From Luscinia megarhynchos (Eukaryota > Chordata > Aves > Passeriformes > Turdidae), in the NCBI GenBank assembly GCA_034336665.1, contig CM067566.1:18706330-18770329 (forward strand): a stretch of 64,000 bases of DNA, given 5' to 3'. Position 1 is the first letter of the stretch. Each line of letters begins with the position of its first letter. Shown in pieces: positions 1-12,951 of this stretch. A program made the translations under genes and the position numbers. Under the pieces are notes generated by a model. That model was not told the origin of the DNA. It saw only the letters and a program-made list of their open reading frames with translations, and did not search any database.

Positions 1-2585
1 CAAGTGGGAGCACAGGGTAGAGGTCTTGGCAGGCATGGAGTGTAGCACTGGGTTGGTGCAATGTGATAAAAAATGTGGGGAAGAAGATACAGGAACATGG
101 GCTGGGTGGGTGAGAAGGCAGGAATATATTGCTTTATGATATAGAGTGTGTGACTGGAGGGTGTAAAGGATGATGCATCTAAGTGGCAGTTTGCAGTGAG
201 ATGAGCAGGGAACTGGGGGCAGCCAGCTGAATATGGAAACTTCTTTCAGGATCAAAGGCTGACTACTGCCTAAGATAGCTCCAAATAAAAGTTGTGTCAA
301 AAGCCATGTTGGATGTGTTTTTAAAACACTCATTGGGTGCTTTTCAAATCTTACCCTTACGAGCTAATAGTTCTCAGCACATAACTGCAAATGTTCAATA
401 TACATATTTTCCAGGTAGAATGTCAAAATGTGAGGTTTGGAAATTCAAAAATAAAATAAATGGTCCTGTCTGTCATCCTGATGGCTGGAAACTGATCTGT
501 TGCTGAGACTATGAGGAAATGCATGATCATGTAAGTGTGTAGGTAGGTTCTCTGCCTGTGTAAATTATTCACCTATTTCAATGATGTTTTGGTAGCTATT
601 GACTGGTGATGATTCAGAGAGATCTCTTTTTATGTGTTGGTATGAACTAATGGACCATGTCTGTTGTCTGAGTGAAGGTAGGCTTGTAGTTCTCTGGTTT
701 ACATAGTCTGATTTTTCTGCATTTCCCTTTTGAGTGATCACTTATATATAATGTGTGAACTTGTTATAGTTGGTTTCTGTAAGAAGAAAAAAGCAAATAT
801 GTTTGAAGAGCTTATAGATCATTCTAGCTATCAATATGATACAAAATTAATAATTTCTAAAAATTCCTTCAGTGATGCATTGGTAATTACTATGTAATGC
901 CATCTGGTTCAGAAAACTTTAGAAAAATAATACTCTGAATGAAGAAAATTCTAGTATCTCTCCTGTTTTATTTCAGTTTCCTGTAATTTTATACAATAAC
1001 ATGTCTGATATTTTTATAAGTATCTGTAGTGCAAAAAACCCTCCCATATATTTCCTGATAATTGAACTAAGGCTAGAAATTTTCTCTAAATCCCATTTCA
1101 GATCAAGACATTGATTTTATTTTGGATATATTTTTAAGATTGCTTTTGTAAATTATTTGTCCATAAAGGAGAAGTATAGAATAATATGTCTTCTCCTATT
1201 TATGGATTCTATAGATGTGACACTGTACATGGGCCTTATTCAAATATTCCTATTGTATCAGGAAAAAGTAATCCAAAAGTAATACATAGATATACATAAG
1301 AAATTGCCTTGGCAGTCATAGCTGATTTTTTAGTGTTTATTGTTTTTTTATCCGATGAGCACTGTATTCCAGGTTTTAAATCCCCTAGATGGCAGTACAG
1401 AATGCAGTATTTAAATGTTTCATACAATGCTATTAAATAGATGATGTTAAATAATTTTTCTCTGAAAAATAAACATCTATGAGTTGTTTAACAAAATGAA
1501 ATAAAAGGCAAGGCTTTTGTTTAATACATTAGTGGTATTTTGGCATGTTCTGATGTACAAAAAGTGGAACAGTGTGCTAGACATGTGCCAGATCACATAT
1601 AACCATTTCTGCTCGTGTGGTCCAGATGGTGGCTGTCAGTTTCAAATCCTGACTTGGGCCTCCAGGTCTGAATTGGAAAATAAGTGTGTTCAATCTAAAG
1701 GGATTAAAGATCAGGAGAGAAAACAAGAGTTGTTGTTTTATGTAGGAAGCATACTTGGCAATTGAATGTACTAAAATTGTCTACTGCAAAGAGTTGTTGT
1801 TTGAGACCATGTAAGAGATTTTAATATTTTAATTGGTATTTGAATTTCATGCTTTAGTTTCAGGTACCTTGCATACTGGACCTCGTGGGAATCCTGATAG
1901 TTTGTATTACTCCTGAGCATTTCTTTTGCAGTTGGTATGTCATTGTCTGCAGATCACTGCAGTAAATACTTTACTGTACTGCTGAAAAGAGAGAAAAACA
2001 TTGCCATCTGCAACTACAGCTTGCAAATTACAGCTTGCAATCGTCTGCTATTAAATAAAGACACTTTAACAATATTTTGGGTTTTAAATTAGCAATTTAC
2101 ATCACAAGATGCTGAAAATACTAGTCTTTTAATACAGCAATTTTTGTTTCCTTTTAACCAGGCCTCAACATGTATTGAATAAAAAAAAGTAATACAAACC
2201 AGTGTTTACTTAAACAATAGCCACTGACAGCAAGAGACACACAGATGGAAATCCAGTAGCTTGTATCTCAGTGGGAGGTTTCATTTGAGGACATTGGTGG
2301 GGATGTGATTGGACTGGAACACTCTAGTTTACATCATGGAGAATCTATCCTGATGCCTTTTTCATTATGCTGCTGTGCCAAACTAGGTCTCCTGTGAGAG
2401 ACTGGTCACATGCAGGGAGAAGAAAGACTTTAGTCTGAATGAGAGGAAAAAGCAGAGTTTCAAGTACTACAGATATAGGCTGTCTTGCAATAGACTGCTA
2501 TTTTATGGACAGAAGTAATGGCAGAACCATTCATTAGCGATTTCTTTTTATTTTCTTGAGAATGGTAAAGAGGACAGCAGAGAAG
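1..2585. other. Non-coding DNA, no gene seen
   Basis: AT-rich sequence on both strands with no retroelement tail that I recognise. The only local structure noted is the 12-mer tacagcttgcaa, present at 2015-2026 and again at 2029-2040. Open frames at 1236-1427 (minus) and 1517-1765 (plus) are short, lack flanking splice signals and resemble no protein family I know. Confidence 0.6.
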
Positions 2586-2645
2586 CTATAGGGCATATTT
2601 GATGTGTGGTGCCCATATTTGATGTATGGTGATATTGCCCTATAG
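2586..2645. repeat. Nested direct repeat inside an inverted repeat
   Basis: The arms ctatagggca (2586-2595) and tgccctatag (2636-2645) are perfect 10-base inverted repeats about 40 bases apart. Between and overlapping them, an 18-base unit beginning catatttgatg occurs at 2594-2611 and 2614-2631 with one mismatch. Slippage duplication inside a small palindrome would explain it. No mobile-element ends or target duplication are evident. Confidence 0.6.
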
Positions 2646-2709
2646 GTTAAGGAAGGAACAAAATTGCATAATGTCCTTCCAGGAAACAGCCCAAAATGTC
2701 CTTTTTTAG

Positions 2710-2883
2710 TGCCATTTCATTTACAATGGTAGGATGAAAGTCTGGAGAGAAGCTGTCCATTATAATGAGTGCAGAGCTCATTCTGTCATCCAGGGAATCT
2801 TAGTGTCAGCAAAATGTATGGAGAGATTCCTCACAGAAAAAGCCCTAGATGTAATGGAAAATGCCAGCAAAGAATTCTATGAG
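2710..2883 (+). other. Candidate coding exon (58 codons, phase 0-0)
   Basis: A stop-free frame of exactly 58 codons runs from just after a short pyrimidine tract ending in ag (2702-2709) to GAG followed by the strong donor gtaagc at 2884. The predicted peptide ends in KALDVMENASKEFYE and is rich in Glu, Lys and Ala. The codon just upstream in frame is a stop (tag, 2707-2709), so the acceptor fixes the left edge. A second candidate exon with compatible phase lies 178 bases downstream. I do not recognise the protein. A frame of this size with splice-like edges can arise by chance in 64 kb, so this is a hypothesis. Confidence 0.22.
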
Positions 2884-3061
2884 GTAAGCAGAGTTTTCTG
2901 TTAAATTCTACCAGATGGTCCACAAAGACCTATAAAAATGCTTTCCAGTTATAAATCTTACAGAATTTTTCCTCCCAGGGCTAATCTTGTAATTGCTAAT
3001 CAGCGAAAGCTACAAGTGCTTGCTTTATCTTTGAGTACACACAAAGATGTTTTACTTCTAG

Positions 3062-3109
3062 TCTGCCAGGGCTTTTGGGGAAAGCAAATTCTTTATTATT
3101 GATGAGAAG
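3062..3109 (+). other. Candidate short coding exon (16 codons, phase 0-0)
   Basis: The acceptor context ttttacttctag precedes 48 bases that read SARAFGESKFFIIDEK without a stop and end at aag followed by gtaaat. It starts and ends between codons, as does the candidate exon at 2710-2883, so the two would splice in frame across a 178-base intron. No further phase-compatible exon was found in the next few hundred bases. The length is small enough for chance. Confidence 0.18.
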
Positions 3110-6100
3110 GTAAATCTACTGGGGCAGGTGGGGAATAGCATAAGATTCCTTGTGAAGTGCAGCCAGAGCCTGCTCGGGTATTCGGTAGCACACTGATTGT
3201 TGTAGGGGATCCTTTTCTTCCACATACATTTTCTCAGTCAGCTTTCACACTATAAATCTATACAGTCTTTTGCCCAGGAGCTAGGAATCCTTGTTTCTCC
3301 TCCATAATGGTCCCTAACTCTTTTTTTTCTGATTTGAGCAAGTCCCTTAAGTTATGTTGGAACTGAGCTGTGGGTGTGTACTGTGGCACTTGGCAAAATC
3401 CTCATCTCCTGGTTCCCCTGATTTGCTGGCAATGGGCAGTGGCAAATGTACCCAGAATAGCCAAAAATGTGTGAGAGTGAGAATAGAGGGCTTGTGGTGC
3501 AAATCCACATCTCCCAGTAGGGTAGATGTACCTCCTCTATTTAGTCGTTTTGTATTCTCTGTATATCTTAATTATCTCATCCTATCTATCTTAGGATCCT
3601 GGAATCCATTTTAAGACTGTTCTAGCCAGCACCATATAAATTGAGTCCCTTGTAATACTCTCTACATGAAGTTACTAGCAGTAGTGATATCTCTAGTAAA
3701 AACTTAGTAGCTGCCTCTTACAGACTTACTGTAGTCCCTGATACCTGTCACTTATTCTGCAAACTCTTAGGATCAGGTTTATATCTCACCATTGGCCAAT
3801 ACAAAGCTTAGCATAATCTCAACTGGTCTGTGTAGAGACAGTTGTGATACAAATACTTTTCAAAATGCATTTTTGCTACTGGAAATGTAAATTATTATCA
3901 TAATTTAGGTCATTTTTTCTTAATCCTTTTTATTTTTTCTCTGGTAGAAAGAACTGTTTCACAAGAGTAGAGTATACAAATTTTCACAGTAAGATAAGAA
4001 AAGGAGAAAAAATTCTTTTAATAAAAATTTAATCTTACTGAAATGTAGGCAGTTATACTCAAAGCACACAGTAGCCTCAGAATACTGTTATTTGTCAAAA
4101 GTTTTGTGAAGTGCAAATCCTTCATTGTACGTCATTCTCTTCGTGCCTGCTGAATAGCTAAAAAATTCCAGTCATGATTCTAGCAAAACAATGGCAAGAC
4201 CTGCTTAGATTCTTTTGGTGACTTGCCAGCAAAGAGTGCTAGTGCAATTACTAACTTGTTTTTTAGACTGTTTAGTCTGATCAGTCATCTCTCTGATAGT
4301 CATCCCTCCACATTATTATTTCACTTAAGAACTGATGCCATACATCCGGTTTAAATGTCAGATTGGTCTGCATTTAGTCTTGTGAGTCCTGTTCAGATGA
4401 TTTCTGTGTCTAACTCAACTGCTGCTTCAGCTCTGGTTTTCTGCTTCAGAAACTCAATCCAGAGGACACTCACTGTTCATGGCCTTTTATTGTGTGCCGT
4501 TTATAGTGCCTTTTGGTGGTAAAGATTGGTGCATAATGGATGGATTTTAATTTCTCTGCTGATTATGAACTTCTATTTAATTTTAAAAGGTTTAAAAGGC
4601 TTTTTGTTTAATAATTACCATACATCCTGTCATTAAAGTGTAACTGAACTCACCTTAATTTCTTATAACAAAATTGAGGGATGCCATTAATCTACTCGAT
4701 ACTATTTGGAACAAAAATATAGGTGCTTATATCTTTGTTAATGAACATTCAGTTTTTTCTGAACCACTGTTTCTGTATGAGAACTATGCATATGTTGTTT
4801 AAACTGTGAAATAGCTATAATTTTTATATATGCTTGTTAGGAGGCTGTGTTTAATGCTGAAGACTTCATATAGTTCTCAGCTTGAATTAAATATATCCTT
4901 TTCTTTTTAAAGAAGAAAAGGCCATTTTCCCCGTTTTATTAGTAATATAATAATTATCTGTGGACTGTTGGAAAAAAGGGAATAAAATGAGAATGTTTAC
5001 ATTTGCACACATATAATTCTTGTTATACAGCTTTTGACATGAATCCCTTGAGCTGGATGAAGGCCAGTTTATTTCCTAACCTATCATAGAACAGCTGGAG
5101 GCCATGTGTAATGCAGACTTGCCAAATCCAACAATTCTGGCTCATGGGAATTTGGATCAGAGAGACTGTGGCAGTCCAAGACTGCTTCATAGAGAAGCAT
5201 AATTTAGACATGGTTCCTGTAATCCTGTCAAAGACAGTCTGCAGATAGTCTGAAAATAAAAAAAAAGGAGAATTTTCAAGAGATTAAGAAGTTCAATAAA
5301 AAGATGGGCATGCTGTATTGTGGAAAGGGACAGATTTTTACTTTGAGTTTTGTGATGGAGCAAAGATTTTCCTGATGCTAAACTTAAAACTAGTGGGCAT
5401 AAAACTCGGTGTTCTCATTCCTGGTGACTCAGAAGCTGAGCAAGGCATGATTCTTCTTAAAAAATTCTCATGTTGTTTATTAGTTTGAATGTGTCTGGAC
5501 AGGCAGTAATAAGATGAAGTGTGTGCAGTCTGTTTCATGCAAACTTTCAGAATGTGACCTTTACAAGTCTATGCTACAGTTTAGAAAGTAGTAGAAAAAG
5601 CAATTTTTTTTGGCATAGTTTTTGAAAGACATTGCTTTGGGAGTTCAGATTCTTGGCAAATTTCAGTGCGTTGATACCACTGTCATAGACACTTCAGAAA
5701 TAATAATACATCTAGATTACACAGATACTGGCCCAGAGGGCTGGGTCTTATTGCCAGATTCTGAAGTGAGAATAGGGCTGTACAGATTCCCCATGCAGCT
5801 TGGGTTTAATTTTACAGGAGACATTGTTTTAATTTTTCTAATGATCCCCAATATAGAAATTACATTCTAATCAGTGCAAGAGTCCAAGAAATTTTGTATA
5901 CATGCCAACAAAAGAATCTTTAAAATATGACATAGTTTTACTTGGTAGTGTAAATACCTACTGGAGCTTGATTAGAAGATATTGTACAGAGGTGTATGCT
6001 AAATTTTTACTATAGTACTGATACTATATAGGCAGTAGTTCCAGCAACCTGCCTTTGCTTGGAGGCAATCTTCTTATGGAAATTTCTGATTTTACCTGTC

Positions 6101-6590
6101 TTATTCCTCAGAGTCAGGCAGTCAGCTGCCTGGATAGTATTCACAGGCCTGCAGCAGACACCCAGACTCCTATTTTTTCCATGATGCTACATACTGAAAG
6201 CTAAAATTCTTCTAAGGGCAGGAACATTTAGTGCATTTGGAGCACTCTGCAGGGGCATGGTGGCCACAGCTGCAAGGTTGGCAGGATGGCTGCAGATCCA
6301 GAGGCTCCAGCTGCTTCTTTGCACAGTTGTCCAGAGTGCCAAGAGCTCTTTTTTTAGCCCCTTTGAAACAGTGCTGCTCTCTTCCTGACATACTGGCTTG
6401 TGTGATGGAGTAGATGATCTATTGGGAAGTGGGTCCAGGTCCATGGATCACTTACTTCCCTGTTGGAAGACAAACCCTGTACTTTCCATTTTTTGCTGCA
6501 AACTACCTAAGGAACTAAGTTTGGTAGCAAGGAATTTTTCCTGTTGAACCCAGGCTACTGTGTGAAAATAAATTTTTATCTCTGTTACAG
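3110..6590. other. Non-coding DNA, no gene seen
   Basis: Mixed AT-rich sequence with short frames at 3354-3614 (plus), 5023-5211 (minus), 5338-5538 (minus) and 5622-5870 (plus), none with recognisable domains. The 5622-5870 frame looks mildly protein-like but has no acceptor, donor or start context that would distinguish it from chance. A slightly GC-richer patch at 6120-6370 has open frames on both strands, typical of low stop density rather than coding. Confidence 0.55.
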
Positions 6591-6654
6591 GAAACACTGG
6601 GAGAGAAGAGCTTGACTCTGTTGCCCAGAATGGAGAAAATCCATCTGGGATAAG

Positions 6655-9600
6655 GTAGACTTGAGATACTGCCCCTGACTGCAGATATGTTTATTCCTTT
6701 TAAACTAAATGAAAAACAAAAGCAGTATTGCTGTCATCATTGCAGTTTAAGTGTGTTCCTACCTCTTCCTTCTGTGTACTTGCAAAATGAACTCAGAAGG
6801 GGAAATGCAGTCCTGGCTGTTAGCCTTGCCCTTGGAGGAAGTGAAGTGTTTTGCCCCTGTGAGGCCATCTGAAGCTTCCCTCCATCAGGAGATCTTCCTG
6901 CTGTGTGCCCACCTCTGAGTCACCCATCTCAGCCCTTGTGGCCCCAGAGCCAGCAGCCACCCCTAGTGTCTGCTGCTGAGCTCCTCCATGCAGCTGCTCT
7001 GCACAGCCACTTTCTCACTGCTCTGGTTTGAGCACCTTCAATGCAAGGTGGGATACATGAGACTGGATATGCAACACCCCTTTAGTGACTTCAGTAATGC
7101 TCCTCCCTTATAGTATCGTGGAGATAACCTTTGTTAGCCCAGGAAAGGAGGCAAAATGTGCATACCCCTTAAGTACAGCTATTATTCTGGTATGCAGCTT
7201 GCATAGTGTTGTGGGGTGTCAGCCAAAGATCTCCAACTACTTTAGCTACCAAAAGCAAGAAAACTGTGATAACATTCAATGCAGGATGCTTACACTGGTT
7301 GCAAAGCTCCTTTAGAGACAACTCAAAGTGCTTCTTCAGAGTATCACAGAGTGCCATACAGATCCATTTTTAATAGGAAGTTTTTTGGTTTTTTTTTAAA
7401 ATCCAGTCCTGCACATTTCATGTTTGGCAATTAGCTTTTCTTTGCTATTACCTGAACTGCTGCTAAGGCAGATGGCATTGTCTAGTTCCTGTCATCAATT
7501 GAGGAACTTCAGCTGTCTCTAAAAGGTGCTATTTAAAGAGAGTTCTGCAGGAAAAGAAAATATGACCCTGTTGTGCAAGTAATAAAAATCAGTGTATTGG
7601 CTAATTGTCAGACAGAATAGTGATCATACAGTGATGATGGGCACCTGTGCATTAGTGGAAGTTAGTTACTGAATGTAACCATTTCTCTTGTCTTCCTAGA
7701 GAGAGCAAAATAAATATGCTAGTATGTGCTTTTGCTCAGAACTCAAATGGCCTAACTTAATGGAAGTTTTTCCTTGGTCAGAATTAGTTCCATGCTGATT
7801 TTGTGAGTAGATTTTTTCTTTATTTTCAAAAGATGTTTTATTTAATCTTATTTTTGCCTTTGGGACTGACATGGTCCCAAGGTGGAAAGTAAGGTCATGA
7901 ATTACTTCTCTCCTCATTATGGTGCTAGAATTGGTAACTCCGATGCAGTGGAAAGAGAATTCTTGAAGATGAACTCTTTGGCTTTTCTGTCAGAAATAGA
8001 GTGAGAGAAACTACAGAACAGGTGTGGAGCCTTGAGACTACCAGTCTCCAGATTATTACTTGATTTATTTGCTTCAGTGAACAATCCTAGTCCTGTATGT
8101 TTAGTTTTACTTCCTAACAGAGTCTTATTACCCAAAGACAAGCTTACACTTTCCAGACAGTTGCACTGCCTACACATCAGTATGCTGAATGAGAGAAATA
8201 CTCCAAGGCTGTTACTGTCAATGCTCAATAAGAGATAAGATCCCTCAGAATATTTTGCATCATGAAAAGAAATAATTCTTAAGGCTATGTAATGAATTCT
8301 GCATACTTGCACACCATAGACTGCATTCTTTAGAGTCAGAAATAATTTGCAGACATTTCTCATCTACATTATATTTGCAGTAGTTACAGCCAGAGGTCTC
8401 AGTCCTAATGTACTAGGCATTACAAGAAAATTAGTGAATAAAGACATTTTACATCTGAAGGACTTTTACTCCTGAGCTAGAAAACACTTCCTAAGAGGCA
8501 GGAAAATGTGGAGTGTGTTCACAATAAGTAGCTAATGTAACAAAAGTTTTTTCCTCCCACTGCTTAAGGACTGCAAGAGTGGAGTCAAAGTCCTTCTTTA
8601 TATACTTAAAGAATCTCAAAAAACTATTATTTTTGTCTGAAGATGTATAAATCCACATCTGTCTTACAAAATACAAGAGGGATGTAGCTTTGACCAACAT
8701 GTTTAGCTGCTAAACATTTAGTTAGTACCATTTATTAAAACAATCTGATTTATTATTCTTATATTTGGTATTCTTTCCTGTGAACAGCACATCTCAGCCA
8801 TCATTATAAAGTTTGTGTGAAACACAGGGATATGATGTGGGAATGAATAGACTTTTTACCTAAAAATGTTTTATCACCTCTCTATCATTTTATATTTCCA
8901 TAGTGGCTTAGCTTTATGTGGGATGAGACCTAGTTGCCCCTGAAGAGGTCTTAAATGCAATGTGCTCTGCATCCTGCTTGACTGCCATCCACAAATCTGA
9001 AATGCAGACTTGAGTGCAAGCAGTGTGCCTCGCAGCATACAGACTCACCTGGCACACTTCCATGATGTGGAAGGCATGAGCAGCCTGTGCTTACAGGTTT
9101 GCTTTCCATTTAGGCTGAGTGTGTGGTTTTGAAGATAATTCTTAGGCAATTCCTGCCCCAATGAACAGTTTAGATGAGAGGCAGCAGATGACTTCAGCTA
9201 TGCAGGAGAAGAAAACTTTAAATTTTTAAATACTTAAATAGTAAAACTGAACACAAAGGGAAAATTCCATTCTTATTTCATCTAAAGTCTTTGAAGAAAG
9301 ATAGTTTTAATATTAAGAGACAAATTTCCTTTCTAGAAGAATAGACAACTTCAGGTGTGGAAACCAAGCTCAAGTAGTGGCAGGTGAATTATCCTGAGGC
9401 TGCTGTGGGTCATAGTGGCTCGACAGACTGGCAGACTCATTGTGGCTGGGAGATAAGGATATTTGAGAAGAGATTTCCAGAGCTGTGTCTGCTAGATTTC
9501 AAAATTCTCAAGTAAAGTTCATCCAAATCAATAATATCTATTTAGATTCTAATTTGCCTTTCAAGAATTCTTTAGGACTGATGTTGCAGACATAAAATTG

Positions 9601-9920
9601 ATTACTTCATGAGTCCTTCTTGCCTGGCCTTCAGACCATGACCCCAAACTTCCAAACTGGCTAAAATATCTCATTTTCCATCAGCAGAAGAACCTTGTTT
9701 CTGTGCCTGCAGGCAGTGTCTGTCAGAAAAAAGGATATTGGGTTATTATGACTCTAGAATTAACCACAACAGTGCCTTAAACCAGAATGTGGAAAATCGT
9801 GAGCTGTCAACCTTCTTTTTGTACTATGCCAAATATTTTGGATTAGTGTTTTTATCTTGACTAGGACACAGGTGCTTTGTACGGATATCTTGCCTTTGAT
9901 TTTTAGTGGGATCCTTGATA
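6655..9920. other. Non-coding DNA with a chance 148-codon minus-strand frame
   Basis: The largest item is an open frame on the minus strand at 7917-8363. Its composition is rich in Ser, Leu, Asn and Lys with no motif, signal peptide or transmembrane pattern that I can name. A GC-richer stretch at 6880-7030 contains many ctg and cag triplets but no repeat element that I recognise. Confidence 0.55.
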
Positions 9921-9987
9921 AAAGATTTATTTTCCATTGCCTCGTTTCTTCAATGGGAAAAAATTTAGTTACTTACAGGGATATTGT

Positions 9988-10131
9988 AAAGGTCAATAGT
10001 ATTAATTGTTTGGACAATGCTCTCAGGCACATAATGTGACTCTTGGGGTGTCCTACGCAGGGCCAGGATTTGGATTTGATGACCCTGATGGGCCCGTTCC
10101 AGCCCAGTGTCTTGTGTGATTCTGTGATTGT
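9988..10131 (+). mobile_element. CR1 non-LTR retrotransposon, 3' end fragment
   Basis: From about 9988 the sequence follows the tail I know from avian CR1 elements. It has a segment around gacaatgctctcaggcac, then gtgactcttggggtgtcc, gcagggccagg, a degraded 'dominant' stretch near gatgaccctgatgggccc, and a terminal pair of the octamer-like repeat tgtgattctgtgatt at about 10116-10130. It is in sense orientation and 5' truncated. The upstream 60 bases (about 9925-9987), including tcttcaatgggaaaaa and cttacagggatattg, resemble the tail of older reptile-type LINE or SINE families, so the left edge is uncertain. A second copy of the same tail type lies at 42518-42594. Confidence 0.7.
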
Positions 10132-12790
10132 AAGGCAGTGTTAAAAAGGACTGTATAGTTAGTTATACAGTTAATTAAAAATTTGGTTAGAATTGCTATT
10201 TACTACAGTCCATTCAGTAGAATAGAAAAAACACGTTCAGTTTTTTTGCAGGAAGGTGCTAAGCTTAGAGAAGTGTTTGCTATAGCAGCTTTTCAAAGCT
10301 AATGAGAAATACCTGTGTAAGGGGATTTTAATAAGCATTCTCTTGCTGAGTTCTATGTTTTTGATTAATTTACAATAAGTCATCCAGGTTTAATGTATCA
10401 AAAGACAGCTACATTCCAACTTTGCTGTTGGATTTTTGCATGGAGTCATGATTTTTATTTGGTGTACGTGTATTTAAATTTCAAGGTCATAGTACTTCTA
10501 TTTAAGGAGTCCATTTACATTATGTGTGCTGTTCTTCTGTACATCACAAAGGTTTGTGGTTTGATTGCATCAAATCTGAAAATTGTAACTGACTAGAGAA
10601 AATGTAGGTAATTCTCTAAAAGCCTTAATTAAAAGTTATATTAACTAGCTTAAAATAAGATAAATATTTCTGTCAGTAGTGATATACAAAATTTTTTCCC
10701 TTTCTTATGTCAAGCTGCGATAGACTGTATAATCAAGATTTTTTTCCAAACAGCTGATAAGGCATAATCTATTTTTTATAAGAAGCAAATCTTTGTAGTC
10801 ATAAGTACCTAAGAGCCAGAAAAGTATGGATAAGTTAGCAGACTTTGGAGGCTTTATGCAATATATCATGTACTATTTGATTATAATTAGAGGGACTACT
10901 TTAACTTCACTTTTATCAGTACATTGTTTTGTTGATGGAATGTAAAGCATGTAAAGGACTTCTAACCTTTCAAAATCAGCTGCTTCACAAACAGAATAAT
11001 CTTCTGGATAAAACCACCATTTAAGCTCCTGTTATGTGGCTATTTCACTCCCTTGGAGAAGATAGCAGGGTAGGCTGAATTATCTGGTAGACAATTGTCT
11101 GAGTGACAGCTACTGTGTTGGTACTCTGTGATGAATTCTGGAAGGCTGATGGACATTTAACAGTGAGCAACAACATTTCTCAAGTTACAAATTTTGAAAA
11201 AGTTATACAATTTAAAAAACCTCCTACAAGCAATGTGAAGAAAACATTGCTTAATTCTATATTCCTTGAGCTAAATGCCTGCTCTGGAATCATCCTATTT
11301 CCTTGGTAATAGCTAATCACACAGTAGCAACTAAATTGCATGTGTCCCTTTACTTAACTTTGTAGAACACATAGGCAATTATGGAAACTAAGATAGGTTA
11401 TATTGGCCATCAGTCATTCTAGTTTTGTATTTTATTCACCCTGTGGTGCCTTATAATTGTTTCTTAAATGACCTTATTATGTTTGTGCAACATGGAAAAT
11501 AGCTTACTTCACCTGCTTAAAAATTATTCAGATTCCACGTGTTTCTATTAAGTCATTTTTATATGCAGATGGCTTAAATTACTTATTAGAAGCTATGGGT
11601 TGCCTACACTAATTGGTAAGCCAAATTACTGAACCAAGTGGTTTTTCTGGCAGTGATGCCACAGCATTTATTTATATCTGTGCCCTGACTTTGCCTCTGG
11701 TGGGCCTGCACACACCATAGTGCCTCAGGCATTTGATGTGTGTTGGAGCTTTGGAAAAAGAAAGCAGAGCAGACCATGTGCATAGGGCTTCAGTTTCTCT
11801 CTGCATATTCCTTACCACAGACCTTCCATTTTGCTCTTGCTTGCCCTGGATAAAGGATTATTTCATGTCCATATCTGAGATGGTGAGCTGGATTCTGCTT
11901 AGTTAAAAAATCCTATGGTGGCAATGGGGCTTTTTGACTCTAAAGTATATAACCTATATTTTAACACTCTTTAGCTGAGTAGATGATATCCAGTAACATC
12001 AACATAATTGCACTTTAAATATTTTTTTAGTGTTGCTCCAGTAGTTGAGAAAGATTGATTTTGTGAAATGGCAGTGGATTCCATGTCAAGAACTGAGTCT
12101 GAAGTCACCTAAGCAGTAGTTTATCTCCTAAGCATCCTCCCCAGCCTCTCTGACACCACCAGTTAGTGGGCAAAGCCATTCTTTTGTGGGAACGATAAGC
12201 TGAAATCCACTGAGCACATGATGCTCTGTAATTCAAGGTTATTAATGAATGTACATCTTATATCGTCAAGTCATATCTACCAGGAGTAGGGAATGCTCAT
12301 TAGTTTTCTGAGTCAATTGATAGATGCAGGATTTTTTTTTTTTTGTGAGGAAGGATTTATTCCCTGGAGGATAATTCCATGTCTCTTTTGTGACTGAGAG
12401 CTTGGGGCTTCCTGCTGTTAATTTTCAAGTTAACCTCTAGTAACAGAGAATATATTGCTTCTGGGATGCCTGATCAGGAAAGCAACCTTTGCCTTCTCTT
12501 TTTTCCCAGGAATGGAAGTTTGTACCAGCAAGGAGAAAATAATCTTTCTTGTTATTGTACCAGTTTTACCACTCAGAACATTAGCCCTAATTCAGCTTGG
12601 TGTGTATTACAGCTGCAATCACTGACAGTCTATCACTGAAACAATAGATCTTGAAGCTGAAACATGCTCGTAGATTACAGCATGGAATCTTTATTGAAGC
12701 TGTCCTGCTTTGCAGAAGGGGATGCAGGGTTCAAGGTGCTGGTGGCCTAAAACTGCCAGTTCTCAGATGTAAGGCAGAAAACATACATTT
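10132..12790. other. Non-coding DNA, no gene seen
   Basis: AT-rich sequence with a T run at 12332-12344. Frames at 10393-10596 and 11103-11309 (plus) are short and unremarkable. No repeat family was recognised. Confidence 0.55.
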
Positions 12791-12799
12791 GGTTTCTAC

Positions 12800-12837
12800 T
12801 TTTTTTTTTTTCTTTTTATTTTTTTGTTTATTTTCTC
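12800..12837. repeat. T-rich low-complexity tract
   Basis: A near-continuous run of T with a few C, A and G bases lies about 150 bases before the GAAAG satellite. Together they form a pyrimidine-rich tract followed by a purine-rich tract on the same strand. Confidence 0.8.
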
Positions 12838-12951
12838 AGTGTCTTTACAGTGCAGAATACATAGGCAGATGTGGAAGGAGGAACCAGAACCAAGGAAGAG
12901 TTTGTAACAAGCCTCATTCAGGGTTTGCATTCTTAAGAATACAAGAGAGAC

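Noticed and set aside
6591..6654. 64-base segment with acceptor ctgttacag and a donor-like gtagac
   Set aside because: Open in one frame but very short, with a weak donor and no partner exon in a compatible phase.
7917..8363. 148-codon minus-strand frame
   Set aside because: No motif, no splice context, and a frame of this size is expected by chance in 64 kb read in six frames.
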